This document shows, piece after piece, positions 1 to 8,411 of a DNA stretch of 64,000 nt (the stretch's first letter is position 1; every line of letters starts with the position of its first letter). The notes below the pieces were generated by a model. That model did no database searches. It worked only from the letters and a program-made list of their open reading frames with translations, and was not told the origin of the DNA. The translations under genes were made by a program, and so were the position numbers. Source of the DNA: Paenibacillus senegalensis JC66. Its GTDB lineage: Bacteria > Bacillota > Bacilli > Paenibacillales > NBRC-103111. Where the stretch lies: positions 1,558,085 through 1,622,084 of the forward strand of contig NZ_HE610957.1 of NCBI RefSeq assembly GCF_000285515.1, written 5' to 3'.

Positions 1-1914
1 ACTTTTTTCAGCTCGATCCGGCACTACCTCAACGGGCCAAAACCGCCGGTTTCCGGTCGTGTCACGTAAAAACTCCTTAGTATTCGTGGTTCCAAAAAAC
101 ACGCATTTACGCGGGAAATCCGACACCTGACGATCATAAGCAACCCGATAGCGGTCTTCCGTTTTAGATAGAAACGCTTTGACCTCTTCGACCTCTGTCT
201 TCTTCATGGCTGACAGCTCCCCAATCTCGAACAACCAACCGCTCTGCAAATGCTCTCCCGCTTCCTTGTTTTCAAAAGTTCGTAAGGAATCGCTGAACCA
301 TTCCCGGCCCAGCTTTGCCAAAATGCTGCTTTTCCCGGCTCCTTGTGGCCCGACAAGTACAAGCATTTGATCAAATTTACAGCCTGGCTCATACAGCCTG
401 CGAACAGCTGCCAGTAGCATTTTCCGGGTTACTTGGCGTACATAATGGGAGTCGTCAGCCCCTAAATAAGTAATGAAGATCCGTTCCGCTCTCTTCTCGC
501 CGTCCCACTTTCCGCCTTCAATGAATTCCTTAATGGGGTGAAATTTATTCATATGAACAACCTCCGTAAACGCGTTCTGAATGGTCGAAGCCGTTGAAAA
601 TCCGTAACGTTTACCAAAATAGTGTTGTAGCCGCTTGTCATCAGCCCCTAACCACGGCTCGTATCTCCTATGTGGTCGCTCACGCCCTCGCCACGGCAAA
701 GCTCCGCGGATGACTTCGGTATTGCCAAAGGAGTCATAACCTAGTACACCTTTAAACTCCCCGTTCCGAAGGATCAACTCCGCATTTTTGGCCGTTGGCA
801 GAACGTCACCGGTCTTGTTGTGAGTGTCCAGCTTGGCTTGCCAGTCGTCGTCCTCTTCAAGCTCTAGTTCGTCAAATTCATCTATTAGTTCCGATAGCTT
901 CGCCTTCTTAACTTCCGAATCATTGGAAGCAAACTCCAGCATGGCGAGATAGCTTGGGTGCTTGTTGGCAGGCGTCTTCTCCTTCAGGTTGTCGTCCAGA
1001 TCGCGGTAACGGTGGATCCGGATAAGGTCAAAAAGGTTGTGACTCCGGCCATCGCTGACCGGGTCTGACTCCTGGTGTGAATAAGCTAAACCTTGATCCG
1101 GAAATACCTCTAGCCCGTTCGCGCTGCTACCATCTATATAGGTGTAGCGGTTCGGCATCGTGCCCGGTTCGTATTGATCAGAAAGGAACTTTTCTATCCC
1201 TTCATCTATGGAATACGTCCTGCAGAACACGCCGATCAGCCCAGGTTTGTCAGTCGGGTCCTGTGGCTTCTTGCCAAACAACCCTTCAGCCGTCTTCTCG
1301 TCCTCGTGCCGCGGCCATGAACTAACGTCCTTCCAGTCGTCGTATTCGTCTAAAATGCTATCAACGCTGATCGGCTCACCCTCAAACACCTCAAAGACTG
1401 GTTCGGCGTCCTGGCTGCAACTCGGCATGTACATGAGCCGCTGCACTTCAAAAGTTGTTTTGTCGAAGAAGTCCAGCCCGATTTGATCAGCAAGCTTGCG
1501 GCTTACAGCGGCATATTCGTCCTGATCCATCTCCCGGTCAACCGGAGCAATTAAACGGTATTTCGGTTTGTTAGGTCTGTGTGAGTGGGTAGAGTAGAGC
1601 AGATAGGCGGAGCCGCCCAGGACAAGGTCAGCAGCAAGCTGGAAATCTTCATCGGCGTGATCCACATCCAACGTGATCAACCAGCGGCATTCGATGTTTT
1701 CCTTTTTCCGCCGTCCGCCGCGGATAGAGCCGCCAACGAATGCGGGACCGTCTTTGATATCGAATTGCTTCGCCTTGGTTTGACGGTCGTACTGCGCCAT
1801 GGTCTCTGTCGTGCGTCGTACTTTACGCAGCCGCTGAACGAACTCTTCCCACTCCAGATATTCATTTTTCCAGTGTTTATCAGATCGGTTCCGCCCGAAT
1901 GAGATTTCTAGCAT
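1..1914 (-). CDS. VirE/VapE-family phage primase-helicase (C-terminus beyond window)
   Basis: Open from the ATG at 1914 to the window edge, at least 637 residues. The N-terminal part has archaeo-eukaryotic primase features, LDVDHAD near residue 87 and STHSH near residue 110. The C-terminal part is a VirE (PF05272)-type P-loop NTPase: GPQGAGKS at residues 522-529, then FEIGELSAMKK, TEDRYRVAYDR and GNRRFWPV. Such proteins prime and unwind DNA at the phage origin. The start follows the polymerase stop by 5 nt with AAGGA upstream, so the two are probably co-translated. The fusion of primase and helicase parts is read directly; origin function is inferred. Confidence 0.88.
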   Translation of the reverse strand, partial: MLEISFGRNRSDKHWKNEYLEWEEFVQRLRKVRRTTETMAQYDRQTKAKQFDIKDGPAFVGGSIRGGRRKKENIECRWLITLDVDHADEDFQLAADLVLGGSAYLLYSTHSHRPNKPKYRLIAPVDREMDQDEYAAVSRKLADQIGLDFFDKTTFEVQRLMYMPSCSQDAEPVFEVFEGEPISVDSILDEYDDWKDVSSWPRHEDEKTAEGLFGKKPQDPTDKPGLIGVFCRTYSIDEGIEKFLSDQYEPGTMPNRYTYIDGSSANGLEVFPDQGLAYSHQESDPVSDGRSHNLFDLIRIHRYRDLDDNLKEKTPANKHPSYLAMLEFASNDSEVKKAKLSELIDEFDELELEEDDDWQAKLDTHNKTGDVLPTAKNAELILRNGEFKGVLGYDSFGNTEVIRGALPWRGRERPHRRYEPWLGADDKRLQHYFGKRYGFSTASTIQNAFTEVVHMNKFHPIKEFIEGGKWDGEKRAERIFITYLGADDSHYVRQVTRKMLLAAVRRLYEPGCKFDQMLVLVGPQGAGKSSILAKLGREWFSDSLRTFENKEAGEHLQSGWLFEIGELSAMKKTEVEEVKAFLSKTEDRYRVAYDRQVSDFPRKCVFFGTTNTKEFLRDTTGNRRFWPVEVVPDRAEKS

Positions 1915-1919
1915 GTGCG

Positions 1920-3869
1920 TCAGTCCTTCATATAAAATTCCGTCTCAAAAGCATCAGCGGCAAGCGGCAACCCCGGAGCCCAGGCAATCGGCTGCCCCAT
2001 GATGTCCGTAATCTCTTGCATACAGTCCCAGTCCTTCGGTTCGTCAAGCACAACTTCATCATGTACGTGCATCACAACATCGTAGCCCCGTTCGTCCAGG
2101 CGTAACAGTGAGACTGCCAAGCAATCCCTCGCAACCGCCTGGACGATATTCTCCACCAATTTCCCGCCATACGTGGAGAGCCGCCCCCAGCGCTTTGTAT
2201 CCTGGTCCACGCCTTCATAACTGAGCTGTGTGCCACCCCATTTATTAGGCTTGAGCTTTGGCTTGTAGTAAGCTAGCCGCCGCTTTGAAGGTAGCTCTAT
2301 AAATAAGAAGGGATCGTCAGGGATAAAGCGGAGGCCGTGATGCAACTCGATCACGCGCTTTTGGTCTACTGCATCTACTGCCGCATTGCCGACCTTATAC
2401 CAGAACTGTTTAATCTTCGGGTTTGCATTGCGCCAGGCGTCAACTAGCCCTTGCAAGTCGTCCTCCGGAATGCCCATATCTAAAGCACCCATTTGGATCA
2501 AAGCACCTGGGCCGCCCTGGTAGCCAAGCGCCAGCTCTGCCACCTTCCCGCGCTGCCGGAGGTCGCTGCCTTTGTCGATCTGATCAATGGGAATGCCAAA
2601 CATGGCGGAAGCTGATGCCTCATATATCTTGCCGTGCGTGTTGAATACATCTAGACGCCACTGCTCCCCCGACAGCCACGCAATCACGCGGGCCTCAATG
2701 GCTGAGAAGTCAGAGACGATAAAACGACTATCGGGTGAAGGAATAAACGCCGTCCGTATAAGCTGTGACAGCACACCGGACACCGAACCGTACAACATTT
2801 CCAGCAGTTCAAAATCGCCTTCACGCAGTAGATCACGTGCAAGCTTCAAATCTGCGATCTTGTTCTTGGGCAAGTTATGGACCTGTACCAGCCTACCCGC
2901 CCAGCGCCCTGTCCGGTTAGCGCCATAGAACTGAAGTAGTCCGCGCAGCCGGTGATCTTGACAATGGCCGCGCTGCATAGCCTCGTACTTACGGACAGAT
3001 GTCTTGGACAGCTCCTTCCGAAGCCGTAACATTTCAAGACCTTCATCAGTCTGCAACTCTTCCTTGATCTTGGGTAAAGCGTCTTTACTCAGGCTGTCAA
3101 TCGTGACCCCTTCATGCTCCAAGAACCACGCTTTTAATTGAGCTACACTGTTGGGGTTATCCAGGCCGGTTAACTCAGCGGCCTCAGCTGTCAAGCGTTC
3201 CTTGTACTCCTGATCGGCTTGAATCGCCTTTTGTACCAGATCCATATCAACGGCAATCCCACGATCTGCTATGCGCTGATCCAACTCCCAAAGCCGCTGT
3301 TCAAACGGCAGGATATCGTACCCGTCCAGTGCCTTACTGATAGCCCTCTCCGTCTCCACGTCCTGAATACAGTAAGCCTTGTACTCTTCCCATTTCTCCG
3401 GATTGTGATAAGAGTGATTGCGCGTCCGGCCGCCGTTCTTCTTGGTTGGTTTGCACGGTACAGAAAAGAACTTAATCAGGTTCTTGCCAGCTGCATCCTT
3501 CTGCTGCTCCAGCTTAAGGCACTGCGCAACACCTTCCAGGTAAGTAGGCAGCCCCAACATTAATGATTGAACAGCCGTACAGCGCCATTGACTCGGGTCA
3601 GTCTCAATGCCGTAGTGCTTGGCAATACAAACCCTCTCGAAGTTTGCATTGAACGCTGTTTTGATGACCTTATGATCAGTAAGTGCATCCCAAACGTCCT
3701 CCGGCAGCTCCTCCAGATCGGTCAGATCAACAAGCTGTACCGGCTCGTCATCCCAGGCATAAGCAAATAGTAAGATTTCAAAATCGGGTGCCTCAACATA
3801 GGGATAAACGCCACATTTGAGCAGATCCACGGAGGAATAGGTTTCAATATCAATTCGGAGCGTTCTCAT
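1920..3869 (-). CDS. Phage DNA polymerase, family A, with 3'-5' exonuclease domain
   Basis: A 649-residue PolA-type replicative polymerase. Exonuclease motifs: RIDIETYSS (DxE) near the N-terminus, NANFER, and YCIQDVE (YxxxD). Polymerase motif A is DFSAIEARVIAWL, motif B RQRGKVAELALGYQGG, motif C HVHDEV. No 5'-3' exonuclease domain is present, as is usual for phage enzymes of this type. I chose the ATG at 3869 because it sits 7 nt after GGAGGA and overlaps the upstream stop (TGATG); an ATG 7 codons upstream lacks such a site. It forms the replication core with the primase-helicase downstream. Confidence 0.95.
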   Translation of the reverse strand: MRTLRIDIETYSSVDLLKCGVYPYVEAPDFEILLFAYAWDDEPVQLVDLTDLEELPEDVWDALTDHKVIKTAFNANFERVCIAKHYGIETDPSQWRCTAVQSLMLGLPTYLEGVAQCLKLEQQKDAAGKNLIKFFSVPCKPTKKNGGRTRNHSYHNPEKWEEYKAYCIQDVETERAISKALDGYDILPFEQRLWELDQRIADRGIAVDMDLVQKAIQADQEYKERLTAEAAELTGLDNPNSVAQLKAWFLEHEGVTIDSLSKDALPKIKEELQTDEGLEMLRLRKELSKTSVRKYEAMQRGHCQDHRLRGLLQFYGANRTGRWAGRLVQVHNLPKNKIADLKLARDLLREGDFELLEMLYGSVSGVLSQLIRTAFIPSPDSRFIVSDFSAIEARVIAWLSGEQWRLDVFNTHGKIYEASASAMFGIPIDQIDKGSDLRQRGKVAELALGYQGGPGALIQMGALDMGIPEDDLQGLVDAWRNANPKIKQFWYKVGNAAVDAVDQKRVIELHHGLRFIPDDPFLFIELPSKRRLAYYKPKLKPNKWGGTQLSYEGVDQDTKRWGRLSTYGGKLVENIVQAVARDCLAVSLLRLDERGYDVVMHVHDEVVLDEPKDWDCMQEITDIMGQPIAWAPGLPLAADAFETEFYMKD

Positions 3870-4042
3870 CAGAAATCCTCCAAACGACAATCAGCGCAGC
3901 CAGTGTCTCTCATGTCGAACTCAGAGGTAAAATCATCTTCGTCCGTTTCCAGCTCGATGTCCTCACCGGTAAGCGATCTCGCTACAGCGTGCCGGAAACA
4001 CAGCCACCGTTTCGAGGTCTCGGAATAGAGTTTAATCTTCAT
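3869..4042 (-). CDS. Small phage protein, 57 aa, CxxH and CxxC motifs
   Basis: A small gene fitted exactly between the MazG and polymerase genes: its ATG overlaps the MazG stop (ATGA) and its TGA overlaps the polymerase ATG (TGATG). The protein starts MKIKLYSETSKRWLCFRHAV, has an acidic middle, and ends near CADCRLEDF. CxxH plus CxxC could bind one zinc ion. I do not recognise the family. Coupling at both ends supports real translation; the function is unknown. Confidence 0.7.
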   Translation of the reverse strand: MKIKLYSETSKRWLCFRHAVARSLTGEDIELETDEDDFTSEFDMRDTGCADCRLEDF

Positions 4043-4629
4043 AGCACCTTACCCCCGTGCCTGCGCGGCCTCGTTGCATTGTAGGCCATCTTTTCGGCTA
4101 TGGCTCGCTCTAAATCGATACCGTATTTATCTGCCACGTATTGCACGCTTCCAAGGCAGGTAGCCAAGCTCTTAAATGCGCTAATTGGTAATCCCCCGGC
4201 GAACTTAATCCACGACATTGACAAACAGTAATAGATGTGATTCAGGTGCTCCGGAAGGGAGGCATTGACATACCAGGATTCAAAACTTATATCATTGACC
4301 GTCTTGAATTTTTCATGAAGTTCCTCCCCCCATCCATACTTACCAGCGATATCAAAAATCCTGATGCAGACGTCAGCTAATTCCGAGGGGATTCCGCAAG
4401 GCTTCCATCGGCTGTTACGGTAAGTATCAGACCTAAGAACGTTCCCTTTACTGGCAGTAAATTCATACCAGACTTTTGTTGGAGCGTGACCGTTCCTGTG
4501 ATCCTCCAGTGCTTCTGACACTTCCGAATGCACTAATACGATCAATTCCCCATACGTCCGCCCCTTCTCCCACCAACCTTTACTTACGGCGTTTTGATGT
4601 GCTTTTTCGACCAACTCTTTAATGTTCAT
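4039..4629 (-). CDS. MazG-like nucleotide pyrophosphohydrolase
   Basis: A 196-residue all-alpha NTP pyrophosphohydrolase-like protein. The metal-binding helices are visible as HSEVSEALED near residue 34 and PSELADVCIRIFDIAGKYG near residue 83 (ExxE and ExxD pattern); the end reads EKMAYNATRPRRHGGK, typical of phage MazG proteins. Such enzymes hydrolyse (d)NTPs to monophosphates and may shape the nucleotide pool or alarmones during infection. The insert between the two halves (about residues 125-165) makes it longer than minimal family members. It lies inside the replication operon. Confidence 0.8.
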   Translation of the reverse strand: MNIKELVEKAHQNAVSKGWWEKGRTYGELIVLVHSEVSEALEDHRNGHAPTKVWYEFTASKGNVLRSDTYRNSRWKPCGIPSELADVCIRIFDIAGKYGWGEELHEKFKTVNDISFESWYVNASLPEHLNHIYYCLSMSWIKFAGGLPISAFKSLATCLGSVQYVADKYGIDLERAIAEKMAYNATRPRRHGGKVL

Positions 4630-4700
4630 CTATCTCACGCTCCCATTATTTTTGATAGGAAAGGGGACTCTCTCGAATCCCCTCTTAGATGCAATAATGA

Positions 4701-5222
4701 TTAAAAGTCCTCTTCTTCGTCGTCGTACTCGTCGTCAAAGTCGTCCTCAGCTCTCGCACGTCCACCCAGCGGATCACCATCCGCCACCTTTTGAATGTTG
4801 TTCAGACCGCAAGCAATTCCTTTACTCCCGTCTCTGTCATATGGATAAAAGTTCAAGCTTAACCGAGCATAACTACCGGAATAAACTTCTGTGGAGTCAG
4901 TAATTTCGATCTTATCCAGATCAATGATTCCCGGTTTAGTGTTGCTGTTGGCATTCACAAAATAGTGACCTTCATACGCTTCATCGTCTTCACGATCTAC
5001 ATCGCCATCCCGGAGCGGCAGCTTGAGGTTTTTCGGCACCTTACCACCCCATTTACTTTTGCCTAGCTCCTTGGCAGCCTCAATGGCGTCCTTGATTTTT
5101 TTAACAGTCTTCTTATCAGATTTAGGAATGAGTACCGAAACGCTGTATTTACCATCTTTATTCGGTGCGAATACATGTGCATAGCTCAAACGACATTTTC
5201 CTGTGATCACTTTAGTTTCCAT
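4701..5222 (-). CDS. DUF2815 ssDNA-binding protein (phage SSB-like)
   Basis: A 173-residue protein with a conserved start (METKVITGKCRLSY) and a very acidic tail (DEYDDEEEDF) typical of single-strand DNA-binding proteins, where the tail contacts replication partners. The body matches the DUF2815 family found beside phage polymerases and DUF2800 proteins. The ATG at 5222 follows AAAGGAG by about 9 nt. The same frame stays open upstream to an ATG at 5315 (MGDIANYYVDQM...), which itself follows GAGGA. That could be a 31-residue extension or the remnant of a separate small gene that normally lies here. Confidence 0.8.
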   Translation of the reverse strand: METKVITGKCRLSYAHVFAPNKDGKYSVSVLIPKSDKKTVKKIKDAIEAAKELGKSKWGGKVPKNLKLPLRDGDVDREDDEAYEGHYFVNANSNTKPGIIDLDKIEITDSTEVYSGSYARLSLNFYPYDRDGSKGIACGLNNIQKVADGDPLGGRARAEDDFDDEYDDEEEDF

Positions 5223-5307
5223 ATTGGCAGTTCTCCTTTTATTTGAGTTATAGTATCCTGACGACATTCTTCCAGCCGCCATCTGATCAACGTAATAGTT
5301 TGCTATA

Positions 5308-6489
5308 TCACCCATCCGCAAAATCCTCAGCAGCAGACGCTGCACTGGATATTTCCGGACGTGGGTCGCTCACTGGAGCCAGTTTTGGCTTGCCTGGTGG
5401 CTTTGTGATCAGATCCCCCATTAGGGATGTAAAAGTTTTCTTCCCAATGAGAGATTCCAGATCGGTTATGCCGCGAAGCTCCTGCGGCTTTAAAATTTGA
5501 TCCTCTTTATACTTAGCATCCAGCAATACCATCCGGGCCTTCTCCTTGTCCGTAATGGTGCGGTTGCTCCGACCTTCAACCAGTTTCCAGCCGGGGAACC
5601 TTACACCGTGATTTTCAGCTTGGTTAAGTGCATACTTCGAGATATCTTCAGCCCAAGCTTTCAGTTCATCGGCCTTATGCAAAATTTCCCCGATTTCCTC
5701 CGGACTGAGCAGCGCTGGCTCTTCAAACTCATGTTTTGCCAGTTCTAAATTGGCTCTGGCCCGTGTCCGACAATGAGATTTTGCCCGGCAGAATTTGCAC
5801 CAATCGCCCGCAGCATGAGGAGGACGTGGCAGAAAAACCTTTTTTGTAGCCGGTTTAACTTTGTCCTCACCCCAGGCCAGTAAATCAGCAAGCGGCAGCT
5901 CTTCAGTGGATACGTGATCCAAACGGGGCTGGACAATCGTCATTCGGATTGTTTCAAAGTCATACAAAAAGCCGTGTTCACTCCAAGCCCCTAAACCGTA
6001 GAGTCTTAACTGTGAATTATTTTCAGCGTCAACTTGTACGCCTTTGCCGTATTTAAGGTCAATAACCTCAAGGATCCCATCGGATATAATCACAACGTCA
6101 CCAGTCCCGAAACCATCCGGAACCCAATCTGAAAAATCTAAACGCTGCTCCAGTAGAATTTGAGCGTCTTTGGTCCGTACCTGGGCTTCCGCGAACCGTT
6201 CCAAGACGATATCCACATAGGTTTGTACGTACTCCAGCATTGCAGGGCTGTAATACTCGCCCTCCTCATGTTTCTTGAGTTCGGCGCTATATTTGCGCTT
6301 GGTGATCTCACCTAACTGAAGCTTGAGTACCAACTCAGATAATTCATGTGCTGCTGTTCCTTCATCGGCGTAACTAGTAGAGTTATCAGGGAACAACTCC
6401 TCTAGCGTCACGCTACCAGGGCAAGCCATCCAACGATGGCTACCCGAAGCGGAGAGCTTAGCATGCTTCCTCTCTGCGTGACCGCTCAT
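5308..6489 (-). CDS. DUF2800 protein, PD-(D/E)XK/RecB-type nuclease-like
   Basis: A 393-residue phage protein. GTAAHELSELV near residue 45, then DVVIISDGILEVIDLKYGKG near residue 150 give the H...D...(D)xK pattern of Cas4/RecB-type nucleases. A later Cys cluster, WCKFCRAKSHC near residue 230, suggests a metal or Fe-S site as in Cas4/AddB relatives. It probably processes DNA ends for replication or recombination together with the DUF2815 protein. The start ATG follows GGAGGATTCGGA and overlaps the previous stop (ATGA). Nuclease activity is inferred from the motifs. Confidence 0.8.
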   Translation of the reverse strand: MSGHAERKHAKLSASGSHRWMACPGSVTLEELFPDNSTSYADEGTAAHELSELVLKLQLGEITKRKYSAELKKHEEGEYYSPAMLEYVQTYVDIVLERFAEAQVRTKDAQILLEQRLDFSDWVPDGFGTGDVVIISDGILEVIDLKYGKGVQVDAENNSQLRLYGLGAWSEHGFLYDFETIRMTIVQPRLDHVSTEELPLADLLAWGEDKVKPATKKVFLPRPPHAAGDWCKFCRAKSHCRTRARANLELAKHEFEEPALLSPEEIGEILHKADELKAWAEDISKYALNQAENHGVRFPGWKLVEGRSNRTITDKEKARMVLLDAKYKEDQILKPQELRGITDLESLIGKKTFTSLMGDLITKPPGKPKLAPVSDPRPEISSAASAAEDFADG

Positions 6490-6938
6490 TCCGAATCCTC
6501 CAGAGCATGCAGCGCTTTAGCAAATTCAGCCCGTTTCTTCTCCGGCACGTTGGACACGGCTTTAGCGCCATATTTACTGAGCAGTTCCCGCACCTCTGCA
6601 CGCTTGCCGCCTTTCGCCAGCTCAGAAGCTTTCTCTCGCAAATCCTCCACAGAAGGAATGTCGTCTCCTTCATCATTGCCGCTGTCATCCTCTGGATCGG
6701 TTTCCGGCTCCTCGACTTTACTGCTCTTTTCTTCCAGATCCTCCGACTGCTCTTCTAATTCCTCTTCCGGCTCAGCCTGCTTCTCTTCCTTCTTAGGCTT
6801 TCTAGTCTTCTGCTTCTTCTCTTGCTGGACCGGTTCAGCAGTGGAAGCAGACTCCCCCACAAAAGCAGCTGACAACGTTGCAAACTCCTCAATAGCTTGT
6901 GTTGCGGAATCTCCGTTAATTGTGATTGTTACTGGCAT
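6486..6938 (-). CDS. Acidic phage protein with KE-rich linker
   Basis: 150 residues from the ATG at 6938 (MPVTITING), which has GGGAG about 10 nt upstream; an upstream ATG at 6995 lies inside the neighbouring zinc-finger gene and has no such site. The middle (about residues 35-95) is a low-complexity Lys/Glu/Asp stretch, followed by a short helical domain (SVEDLREKASELAKGGKR...). The C-terminal domain, with its LREKASELAKGGKRAEVRELL-like helices, may be a small binding module. No family recognised. It overlaps the next gene by 4 nt. Confidence 0.65.
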   Translation of the reverse strand: MPVTITINGDSATQAIEEFATLSAAFVGESASTAEPVQQEKKQKTRKPKKEEKQAEPEEELEEQSEDLEEKSSKVEEPETDPEDDSGNDEGDDIPSVEDLREKASELAKGGKRAEVRELLSKYGAKAVSNVPEKKRAEFAKALHALEDSE

Positions 6939-7080
6939 ATCGCTCACTCTCCCTAGTGATTTCTTGGATACAGTACTTACAAACTTCTCTATCATTCCAG
7001 CTCATGAGGTATTGAGGCGGAACTTCTTGGCCGCAAACCTCGCACTCATCAGCCAATAACACGTTGGTTACTTTACTCAT
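6916..7080 (-). CDS. Small zinc-ribbon phage protein, 54 aa
   Basis: Starts at the ATG at 7080, two bases after the upstream AbrB-like stop. It contains CEVC and CKYC spaced by 19 residues, a classic four-cysteine zinc ribbon. It is the third protein in a row carrying such a ribbon and may be a free-standing version of the C-terminal module of the two AbrB-like proteins. It overlaps the acidic phage protein by 23 nt. Function unknown. Confidence 0.65.
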   Translation of the reverse strand: MSKVTNVLLADECEVCGQEVPPQYLMSWNDREVCKYCIQEITRESERYASNNHN

Positions 7081-7082
7081 CA

Positions 7083-7355
7083 CTAACAACCAGCCTGCCG
7101 ACATACAGCAGCGACACACTTGCCACATATAGGCTTACTCATGACTGTTTGCAGCGGTAGACCTGCCTCGCCGCACAAATGGCAGCCAGGTGCGTATTTC
7201 TTAAGAATGATCCGTTCACCGTCCATGTAAATTTCTAGCGAATCGCCATCTATAGGACCGTCCGCTGTTTGAATCCCTAAAGTTCTGCGAAGTTCTACGG
7301 GGATAACGATCCTTCCCAAATGGTCAACGCGGCGTACAATTCCAGTAGCTTTCAT
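7083..7355 (-). CDS. AbrB/SpoVT-type DNA-binding protein with C-terminal zinc ribbon (copy 2)
   Basis: 90 residues. The N-terminal half is an AbrB swapped-hairpin domain (GIVRRVDHLGRIVIPVELRR, then GDSLEIYMDGERIILKKY). The C-terminal half has CHLC and CGKC, a zinc ribbon not found in Bacillus AbrB. The start at 7355 is set by GGGAGGT 6 nt upstream. It is likely a phage transcription regulator; targets are unknown. It is a paralogue of the gene just upstream. Confidence 0.8.
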   Translation of the reverse strand: MKATGIVRRVDHLGRIVIPVELRRTLGIQTADGPIDGDSLEIYMDGERIILKKYAPGCHLCGEAGLPLQTVMSKPICGKCVAAVCRQAGC

Positions 7356-7624
7356 CGAATGACCTCCCTTTTTAGTCGATTTACGCAGCGCATACAGACT
7401 TGTTTGCCTGTAGGCGTCATGACCAATTTGTCCTCTGTATCCAGACACAGCACACAACCGGGGTAATGCTTGCGCAGGACAAGCTTGTCACCGACAACAA
7501 ATAAATCTAACTGGCTGCCGGGCTCGATCTCCATACTGTCCCGCATCACGGCGGGGACAGTGACTCTCCCGTGACGGTCGATTGTGCAGACGATGCCGAT
7601 AGAGGTCAAATTTTTACGCTTCAT
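7352..7624 (-). CDS. AbrB/SpoVT-type DNA-binding protein with C-terminal zinc ribbon (copy 1)
   Basis: 90 residues from the ATG at 7624, which overlaps the preceding stop (ATGA); a TTG at 7639 is possible but less likely. The AbrB fold is visible in SIGIVCTIDRHGRVTVPAVM and GSQLDLFVVGDKLVLRKHY, followed by CVLC and CMRC. It overlaps copy 2 by 4 nt. Two adjacent, diverged copies suggest duplication, and they may form hetero-oligomers because AbrB proteins dimerise through the N-domain (inference). Confidence 0.8.
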   Translation of the reverse strand: MKRKNLTSIGIVCTIDRHGRVTVPAVMRDSMEIEPGSQLDLFVVGDKLVLRKHYPGCVLCLDTEDKLVMTPTGKQVCMRCVNRLKREVIR

Positions 7625-8136
7625 GGCGACTCGCCGCAATTATCATTAATCACGCATACGTCAACGGACAGCTTTGTTACTGCTGGAAGATTAGGATTTA
7701 CCTCCGGCAGATCGGACATATCCACACCTAGGGCAACCAAAGCGTTATAAGCTTTTTTTCCTGTTGTCTCGTTGGTTATGGCGGTGTTTAGTTCCCACTT
7801 CAATTGATCCAGCCCGTCATGGTAAAGCTTGATTTTGGGCTGGAGGCTTTCGCTAAGCTCATTAAACGCAGGCATTAAAGACTCGCTCTTAAACCTACTG
7901 TAGTAACTATCATTTAATAGAGCAGGCACGGCATCACTGAGAACATCCTTAAGAAAATGCTCCTTTGGATTACTGAGTTTATTGGCGTATATCATTGTTA
8001 CTGTAGTGTAGTGGCTGAGTGAATCCTTACCAATCAATTCGATCCTTTCAGCCAACATATCACCGAACTGATCGGCTACCTTTCCGAATTCGGTCAAGTC
8101 GCCTAATAATTCATCCAATGCGTTCCCCATCGCCAT
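7621..8136 (-). CDS. Phage protein, main frame of a probable frameshifted gene
   Basis: 171 codons from the ATG at 8136, but no Shine-Dalgarno site precedes it. Its frame is open upstream to 8157, where it meets the -1 side of an A6 run in an overlapping 42-codon gene that does have a strong site. Joined by a -1 shift or by one added base, the product is 203 residues. The protein is helical with no recognised domain; the start (MAMGNALDELLGDLTEFG) reads like an internal segment. See the gene at 8103-8231. Confidence 0.55.
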   Translation of the reverse strand: MAMGNALDELLGDLTEFGKVADQFGDMLAERIELIGKDSLSHYTTVTMIYANKLSNPKEHFLKDVLSDAVPALLNDSYYSRFKSESLMPAFNELSESLQPKIKLYHDGLDQLKWELNTAITNETTGKKAYNALVALGVDMSDLPEVNPNLPAVTKLSVDVCVINDNCGESP

Positions 8137-8231
8137 CTTTGCAGCTTCTTCAATTTCTTTTTTAACTTTTCCTTTTTGTCAAAAATCTTCTTGTCGATGA
8201 AATCCCTCAATTGAGCTTTAGTAACGTTCAT
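8103..8231 (-). CDS. 5' frame of the frameshifted phage gene (42 codons as written)
   Basis: Begins MNVTKAQLRDFIDKKIFDKK after a strong GAGGGAGGAAGT site, so initiation here looks real. In this frame it ends after 42 codons at 8103. At 8157-8163 it reads A AAA AAG in register, the classic slippery heptamer; a -1 shift passes into the long frame that ends at 7621. Either a programmed frameshift, a one-base assembly error, or a true mutation would explain the pattern. Three other breaks of the same type in the window favour an error. Confidence 0.6.
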   Translation of the reverse strand: MNVTKAQLRDFIDKKIFDKKEKLKKKLKKLQRWRWGTHWMNY

Positions 8232-8297
8232 ACTTCCTCCCTCTTGCCCTCTCAGCCGTTTCACGGTATACTGAGGGCACAATAGTGTGTTTTTCGA

Positions 8298-8411
8298 TTA
8301 GCTGCCCTGGCCGGCGGCTTTTCGCGTTTTATTGACCGATACGACGTATTGCAGTATCACCATGCGTTCGTCAAAGGTAAATTCAAGCCAAGCCTTAGCG
8401 GTTACGTTCAT
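8298..8411 (-). CDS. Small phage protein, 37 aa
   Basis: ATG at 8411 follows GGAGGTG by about 10 nt. The product begins MNVTAKAWLEFTFDERM and ends in a basic tail (NKTRKAAGQGS). It overlaps the end of the upstream gene by 17 nt. The first residues resemble the start of the gene at 8231 only in MNVT. No family recognised; expression is supported by the ribosome site alone. Confidence 0.5.
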   Translation of the reverse strand: MNVTAKAWLEFTFDERMVILQYVVSVNKTRKAAGQGS

